In this document: piece by piece, positions 15,786-19,547 of the stretch | Layout of the letters: the number at the start of each line of letters is the position of its first letter | Position numbering within the stretch: position 1 is the stretch's first letter | NCBI GenBank assembly: GCA_964345385.1 | Contig: CAYFQM010000012.1 | Span: forward strand, 1 to 19,547 | Length of the DNA stretch: 19,547 bases | Direction: 5' to 3' | Origin: CAG-1000 sp964345385 | GTDB taxonomy: Bacteria > Bacillota_I > Bacilli_A > RF39 > UBA660 | Notes under the pieces: generated by a model | The model's input: only the letters and a program-made list of their open reading frames with translations | What the model was told of the DNA's origin: nothing | Database searches by the model: none | Translations under genes and position numbers: made by a program

Positions 15786-16252
15786 TTATTTTAAACATTT
15801 AATGATTATATTTTTTAAATTTTGTAATTCATTAAAAAAATTTAAAATTGTTAAGATATATGGATAAGAATCTTGCCTTCCTAAAAGTGTTATTCTAATT
15901 GATTTAGGAAAAGGTTTATTAAAGATAAGTAATAATTTATCTTTTAGCAATTTGAAAGTAACAAAGTTTGCACAGTCTTTTGTATTATTTTGATCATAAA
16001 ATGTTACGCTATTATTTTTTACAATAATGTATTCATTTAAAACATTATTGCTTTTTTTATATGCGATAAATTTAGAATGAAATTTTTAAAAGTTAAATAC
16101 GCCTCATCATCATTGCTTATCAAAAAAACATAATTGTCATTTTTGTTAAGGCTAAAAAGAGTAAAATAATAATCACCATTTTCATCTGATGAAAAATCAA
16201 ATCTTTGCATATCATTAATTAAAGATATTTTATAATTTTCAAACTCAATCAT
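15786..16252 (-). pseudogene. Frameshifted gene for a protein of about 155 aa, unknown function
   Basis: On the minus strand the frame starting at 16252 (AAGGA 7 bases before the ATG) runs 71 codons to a TAA at 16037-16039. The +1-shifted frame is open without a stop from just after 16095 down to a TAA at 15786-15788 and gives about 95 further plausible codons, including SKFIAYKKSNN, VTFYDQNNTKDC and SIRITLLGRQDSYPY. One added base in the overlap (16052-16095), for example at the A5 run of the minus strand near 16085 or the A7 run at 16052-16058, restores one protein of about 155 aa. Lysine-, Asn- and Phe-rich composition is constant across the break. No family recognised. It may be a true mutation, a homopolymer sequencing error or, less likely, programmed frameshifting. 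Confidence 0.75.
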
Positions 16253-16334
16253 ATTATTTCCTTATTTAAATTTATAAAAAAACAATCGTAATAATTTAAT
16301 GATTTTAAAAAAAATTACTCTGTGCCGTAATAAA

Positions 16335-16362
16335 TTGGCAAAAATTAAAATAGTATTATAAT
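16335..16362 (+). promoter_or_regulatory. Promoter upstream of the decayed ATPase gene
   Basis: TTGGCA, 16-base spacer, perfect TATAAT. An AAAGGA ribosome site at 16374-16379 follows, so the transcription and translation start signals survived although the coding part is broken. Confidence 0.65.
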
Positions 16363-16388
16363 GTATATATAAGAAAGGAAGATGGATT

Positions 16389-16997
16389 ATGGTTATTCGT
16401 GAAAGATATTTAAAATTAATTAGACCATTTTATGATTAAGAGTTAATTAAAGTGTTAATTGGTATTAGACGTTCTGGAAAATCAGTTATTTTAAAACAAA
16501 TAATAGATGAGCTAAAAGAAAATAATGTTGATGATAATCATATTATCTATATTAACTTTGAAGATTACGATTACGAGGAATATACTGATCCTAAAAAATT
16601 AAACAATTATGTTAAAGAAAGAATTATTAAAGGTAAATATAAATATTATTTAACTGATTTAGGTTTTACTAATATTTTAAGTGAAGGAAAAAAAGAACAA
16701 ATTGGTGCTTATCTTGAAAACATTGTTTATAATGAACTAATTGCTAGAGGATATAATGTTAATATTGGTACATTAGAAAATGGCAAAATAGATTTTATAG
16801 CAACAAGGTTTAATAAAAAAATATATATTCAAGTTGCTTACATTTTAAGTGATGAAACAGTAATTGATAGAGAATTTAATGCTTATAAAAGAATAGAAGA
16901 TAACTATCCAAAATATGTTCTTTCAATGGATAAATTTGATTTATCACAAAATGGCATAATTCATAAAAATATAATTGATTGGTTGCTTAAAAGATAG
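16389..16997 (+). pseudogene. Decayed AAA-type ATPase (COG1373/DUF4143 family) with stop codon and internal deletion
   Basis: The original start is the ATG at 16389: the frame reads MVIRERYLKLIRPFYD, then TAA at 16437-16439, then continues in the same frame as ELIKVLIGIRRSGKSVIL. The family normally has a Lys at the stop position, so AAA to TAA is a likely single change. The P-loop GIRRSGKS is intact. After LNNYVKERI (near 16620) the sequence jumps straight to IKGKYKYYLTDLGF, a segment that in intact members lies about 200 residues further on. The Walker B, sensor and middle region are therefore missing. The C-terminal nuclease-like part (GAYLENIVYNELIARGYNV, GKIDFIA, YIQVAY) remains to the TAG at 16997. 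Such ATPases are common in accessory regions of gut bacteria. It cannot be functional in its original form. Confidence 0.85.
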
Positions 16998-17024
16998 TAA
17001 GTGGTTTAAAGAGGTGATTGAAGA

Positions 17025-17222
17025 ATGTCTAATGCATGTTCTAATCCAAGATATGAATCCATAATGGAAAAATATAAAGACAAAAAAACAGTTTTTATAA
17101 TAGATGAATGCCATAGAAGTCAGTTCAGTGATATGCATAAGCAGATTGCAAAAACATTTACAAATGCTCAATATTTCGGATTTACAGGAACTCCAAGATT
17201 TGAAGAAAATAAAAGTCTTTAA
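17025..17222 (+). pseudogene. Fragment of type I restriction endonuclease subunit HsdR
   Basis: This 65-codon piece matches the middle of the HsdR motor domain: KTVFIIDECHRSQF (DECH at 27-30, the Walker B/motif II) followed by NAQYFGFTGTPRF (TGTP at 54-57, motif III). Intact HsdR proteins are about 1000 aa, so both flanks are lost. The frame is closed upstream by a TGA at 17019-17021, two codons before the ATG, and ends artificially at TAA 17220-17222 after ENKSL, where it abuts the reverse-oriented HAD fragment. No hsdM or hsdS sequence is in the window. A leftover from deletion of a restriction-modification locus. Confidence 0.85.
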
Positions 17223-17490
17223 TTTTACTAGTGTTCTTTTCCCAGAATTCATCTACTAATTTTTCTATATCTTCTATGTATTTAAGAAAAGAAAATATAG
17301 TATTCTTAAATTCAGTTATATCAATAATTTTTAGCATATATTTTATTGCACTATAAATCATTTTTGGGAAACTTCTCAGAATTTTCTTTTCTTTTTTTAA
17401 ACAAAAGAGAAAAAAATCTACTGAAGAATCTCCATCGTATATTGTTCCATCAAAATCATATAAGTTTAGTTTTATAATTTTATACCTCAA
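17182..17490 (-). pseudogene. Truncated HAD-superfamily phosphatase (N-terminal part)
   Basis: The minus frame carries the HAD motif I NLYDFDGTIYDGDSS (residues 9-23) with the two catalytic Asp residues, then a helical cap-like stretch to KIKDFY (about residue 94), after which the homologous sequence stops and the frame reads through the antisense of the HsdR fragment for a few codons. The rest of the enzyme (motifs II-IV) is absent. The start also looks broken: GAGG at 17485-17488 would serve an ATG 6-9 bases downstream, but only ATT and ATA occur there, and the TTG that opens the frame overlaps the GAGG. Sequence resembles the HAD-IB (phosphoserine phosphatase-like) group. True remnant probably 17205-17480. 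Confidence 0.8.
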
Positions 17491-17523
17491 TTACAGTTTA
17501 GCAAAATTTTCAATAATTAATAG

Positions 17524-19056
17524 TTATGATTGTTTATTACACAGTCCGTGTAACAAACAAAATTTATAATAATAAGAATTTTTTTCGAGTTCTTGTTGAA
17601 AATAGTTTAGACCAATTTCTTCTGCTAATGTCTCTTTACAAGAAAATAAGTTTGTTCCAAATCCTAAGCGTTCGTCTTCGATAATTGCACCCATTGCAGA
17701 AAGTGTTGTTGGGTACATATCAAATGTAGTAAATATTCTGTTGTTAGTACATTTCGTTTTAACAGCAGAATTCATAAAAATATTAAACCCTGTTCTTTCA
17801 TAGTCAGCAGGTAACTTTTCATGAATACCATCAATCACCATATTTAAGTGATCCCCAGTAATTATAACCGTAGTATTTTTATAAAATGTTTGCTTTTGTA
17901 ACCATTTTATAAAATCACTTAACATTTTACTAGCACATTTGTACACGTTTTCATATCCGGTTAAACTATCGTCGACATTGCAAGTTTCATCTAAATATCC
18001 ACCATAAGGATGAGTATCAACTGTTAGTAGTGAAAAATTAAATGGTTCATCATTTTTTGATATTTCGCTTAATTTTATTTTAGCATACTCATATAACTTT
18101 TTATCTTCAAATCCCCACCAGTCAACACTATAATCATTAGAAATGTACTGATTATCTTTTGCTGATTGAAAATCAAAAATTTCATATTCCCCATGTCCTT
18201 CTAAATATCCAGATCGATCAGCAAAATTTTTATCCGAACCAAACATAAAATAATTTTTATAGCCATGATTTTTCAATATTTCACCAAGTGAATAAGCTTT
18301 TGTCAATACTTCGTCCGTTAGGTTTTGACTGTTTCCATCTTTTTTACCTGAAGGTATTAATGGAAGTCCAGAAGTTTGCCCAATTATAGCTGCAACAGTA
18401 TAAGTCGTACCATACGCTTGATAAAATCCACCTAATTTATCAGTGTTAGAAAAATTAATATTATTTTGAGCTAACTTTTCTATTTCGGGAATAATCGACT
18501 TTTCACGATAACCTCCGTTATTTATTGATAATTCAGAAGTCTCTAATGACTCTACATAAATATAAACTAAATTACGTTTATATTCTGGCATTGTTATATT
18601 TACTTTGCTTGGATCAACGTAGTATTTTTCATAAATTTCTGTAGTAGAGAACTGATTTTTAATATTATCAAAAAGCTGAAAATATTTATTTAATAAAAAT
18701 ATATTTCCTATAAATACCAAAGTTACTATAAGCCATCGAAGTTTTTTTAAGATGTTATTTAAATTTATTTTCTTAAAATTTCTAAATGAAATGTTTATTT
18801 CAAGTTTATAAAAAATATATAAAATTATAGAATAAAAGAACAATAATAAAAAGTATCTAGGTAATACATAGTCCACTCCTTTATTAAAAAAGTTGCCGTT
18901 CGCTTTCCCTATAGGAATTTCTATATTATAAAATACTTGTTTTAAATCAATAATTCCAAATTTTTCATAAACATGGCTTTCTATAATCGCAAGAAGCATT
19001 ATAAATAAAATAATAGCATGAAAGATAATTGCTTTAGTTATTACTCTTTTTTTCAT
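17524..19056 (-). CDS. LtaS/MdoB-like phosphoglycerol transferase, membrane sulfatase-fold enzyme
   Basis: A 510-aa member of the alkaline phosphatase superfamily that, in relatives, transfers glycerol-phosphate from phosphatidylglycerol to a surface polymer. Three membrane helices are visible (about 8-26, 67-84, 107-124), fewer than the five of LtaS, followed by an external sulfatase domain. YIYVESLE holds a likely metal ligand Glu169, GTTYTVAAI (216-224) holds the candidate nucleophile Thr, FGSDKNFADRSGY lies at 272-284, and DTHPYGGY (347-354) and ITGDH (399-403) supply further ligands. It overlaps the upstream small membrane protein gene by 23 bases, and AAAGG lies 9 bases before the ATG. 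The DNA is slightly richer in G and C than the core genes, suggesting transfer. Substrate unknown; modification of a glycan or teichoic acid is plausible. Confidence 0.85.
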   Translation of the reverse strand: MKKRVITKAIIFHAIILFIMLLAIIESHVYEKFGIIDLKQVFYNIEIPIGKANGNFFNKGVDYVLPRYFLLLFFYSIILYIFYKLEINISFRNFKKINLNNILKKLRWLIVTLVFIGNIFLLNKYFQLFDNIKNQFSTTEIYEKYYVDPSKVNITMPEYKRNLVYIYVESLETSELSINNGGYREKSIIPEIEKLAQNNINFSNTDKLGGFYQAYGTTYTVAAIIGQTSGLPLIPSGKKDGNSQNLTDEVLTKAYSLGEILKNHGYKNYFMFGSDKNFADRSGYLEGHGEYEIFDFQSAKDNQYISNDYSVDWWGFEDKKLYEYAKIKLSEISKNDEPFNFSLLTVDTHPYGGYLDETCNVDDSLTGYENVYKCASKMLSDFIKWLQKQTFYKNTTVIITGDHLNMVIDGIHEKLPADYERTGFNIFMNSAVKTKCTNNRIFTTFDMYPTTLSAMGAIIEDERLGFGTNLFSCKETLAEEIGLNYFQQELEKNSYYYKFCLLHGLCNKQS

Positions 19057-19342
19057 TTAAATCAACCTTTATATTTTTTTTAAGTGCTATTTCAAAAAGT
19101 GCTATAAAAGCAGAAAAAGTAATATTCATAACTCCATATTTAATAAAGAATGAGAATGTGGAAATAAACTCATTATGTCCTTTTAGAACATATACAACTA
19201 TAGAAGTCACTAGATTTATCAGAAACAAATATCTTAAGTATACTAATACTAATTCTTTCCAATTTAATTTTTCTTTTTTTGTTAAAATTTCTACTCCTAA
19301 TATAGGTGCGCAAAAAATTGCAATAATTCCATATATATTCAT
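19034..19342 (-). CDS. Small membrane protein with three helices
   Basis: I do not recognise the family. The product of 102 aa has three predicted membrane helices (about 3-19, 30-53, 62-84) and a charged Lys-rich tail. I place the start at the ATG at 19340-19342 rather than the one six codons upstream, because the perfect AAGGAG at 19350-19355 lies 7 bases before the former and overlaps the latter. Its end overlaps the start of the phosphoglycerol transferase gene by 23 bases, so the two are almost certainly co-translated and may act as a pair in the membrane. Read from a promoter inside the 19353-19405 palindrome. Confidence 0.8.
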   Translation of the reverse strand: MNIYGIIAIFCAPILGVEILTKKEKLNWKELVLVYLRYLFLINLVTSIVVYVLKGHNEFISTFSFFIKYGVMNITFSAFIALFEIALKKNIKVDLNEKKSNN

Positions 19343-19353
19343 GTTACTTCTCC

Positions 19354-19383
19354 TTAACATTTTTAGTATATCATAATTATACT
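19354..19383 (+). promoter_or_regulatory. Possible promoter of the rightward partial gene
   Basis: TTAACA at 19354-19359, then TATACT at 19378-19383 (18-base spacer). It lies inside the palindrome and overlaps the leftward promoter. Confidence 0.45.
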
Positions 19384-19404
19384 AAATTATACTAAAAATG
19401 TTAA
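19376..19404 (-). promoter_or_regulatory. Promoter of the small membrane protein/phosphoglycerol transferase operon
   Basis: On the minus strand TTAACA and TATAAT are exactly 17 bases apart. Transcription would start near 19369 and read through the left palindrome arm, whose end (TTAAG) overlaps the AAGGAG ribosome site. Confidence 0.65.
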
Positions 19405-19431
19405 GATTAATATATACAGGGAGGAAATAAT

Positions 19432-19547
19432 GTGAAAAAAGTATTATTTATATCTAGTACAGGTGGATTATCAGAAAAAACTATTAAAGACATTACAATT
19501 ATTGTAAAGGGAAGTATTAAAAAAGGTATTAATGAAGATAAAATAAA
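19432..19547 (+). CDS. N-terminal part of a protein, cut by the window end
   Basis: Starts at GTG (19432-19434) 7 bases after GGGAGG; the ATG two bases upstream is followed at once by TGA and is excluded. The visible 38 residues begin MKKVLFISSTGGLSEKTIKD. The first 12 resemble the opening of Alg14/PssD-like glycosyltransferase subunits (usually ...SSTGGHLSEL), which would fit a surface glycan locus, but the following residues do not obviously continue that family, so the function stays open. Confidence 0.6.
   Translation, partial: MKKVLFISSTGGLSEKTIKDITIIVKGSIKKGINEDKI

Larger units (their letters stand above)
19353..19405. repeat. Palindrome with 18-bp perfect arms in the divergent intergenic region
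   Basis: Arms CTTAACATTTTTAGTATA (19353-19370) and its exact reverse complement (19388-19405) flank a 17-base centre. The centre and right arm also contain a tandem direct repeat ATTATACTAA x2 (19376-19385, 19386-19395), giving three copies of TATACTAAA in all, one inverted. The arms carry a TTAACA box on each strand. Interpreted as mirrored -35 boxes plus operator half-sites. Confidence 0.9.

Noticed and set aside
17025..17222. Active restriction or defence gene
   Set aside because: Only about 65 codons of HsdR remain, and there is no hsdM or hsdS, so no working system.
17532..17557. Hairpin GTTTATTACAC / GTGTAACAAAC at the end of the phosphoglycerol transferase gene
   Set aside because: It has one A-C mismatch and no T-tract follows on the minus strand, so I do not call it a terminator.
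19353..19405. Invertible phase-variation promoter segment
   Set aside because: The segment between the arms is only 17 bases and no recombinase gene is visible, so inversion is less likely than an operator role, though not excluded.
159..19547. Possible Mycoplasma-type genetic code (TGA = Trp)
   Set aside because: MurT and MurI end in TGA at the expected place and Trp is written TGG throughout, so the standard bacterial code applies.
1..19547. CRISPR array, insertion sequence or integrase
   Set aside because: No regularly spaced repeats and no transposase or integrase motifs were found on either strand.

Overview
The window looks like a chromosome segment of a very AT-rich, low-GC Gram-positive (Bacillota) bacterium with a compact genome. 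The evidence is the gene set (RNase J family, MurT/GatD, ScpA/ScpB, RNase HIII, MutS, FtsW, MurI), strong Shine-Dalgarno sites, TATAAT promoters, and TGA used as a stop (MurT and MurI both end in TGA). It therefore uses the standard code and is not a classical Mycoplasma. A host-associated Bacilli/Erysipelotrichia/RF39-like lineage is my inference and is not provable from sequence alone.

Bases 1-15330 are core housekeeping. In order they hold: the last codons of an upstream gene and its terminator; a two-gene operon of an RNase J-family protein with a degraded metal site plus a cysteine desulfurase; a minus-strand murT-gatD operon for lipid II glutamate amidation, in which GatD appears to lack its catalytic Cys and His; an SDR oxidoreductase; a tRNA-Glu(CTC); an operon of a membrane-anchored protein plus scpA and scpB (chromosome condensation); murI; mutS (apparently leaderless); an unidentified 197-aa protein; rnhC; and tmk followed by an ftsW-type SEDS gene. 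Three convergent gene pairs share bidirectional terminators whose stems include the last codons of the minus-strand gene.

Bases 15331-19547 are accessory and partly decayed. A small Cys-rich ORF is followed by a minus-strand gene broken by a one-base frameshift, an ATPase gene (COG1373/DUF4143 type) with an in-frame stop and a large internal deletion, and an 'island' piece of a type I restriction HsdR. That piece is joined tail-to-tail to a truncated HAD phosphatase. After this debris come a small membrane protein and an LtaS/MdoB-like phosphoglycerol transferase transcribed leftward, and a rightward gene cut off by the window end. These divergent genes share a 53-base intergenic palindrome with mirrored promoters. 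The last part suggests a cell-surface polymer locus that is an insertion/recombination hotspot.

I found no convincing new multi-gene defence or mobile system. The best leads are the degenerate GatD paired with an intact-looking MurT, the leaderless mutS, the decayed-gene junction near 17210, and the divergent palindrome near 19380.
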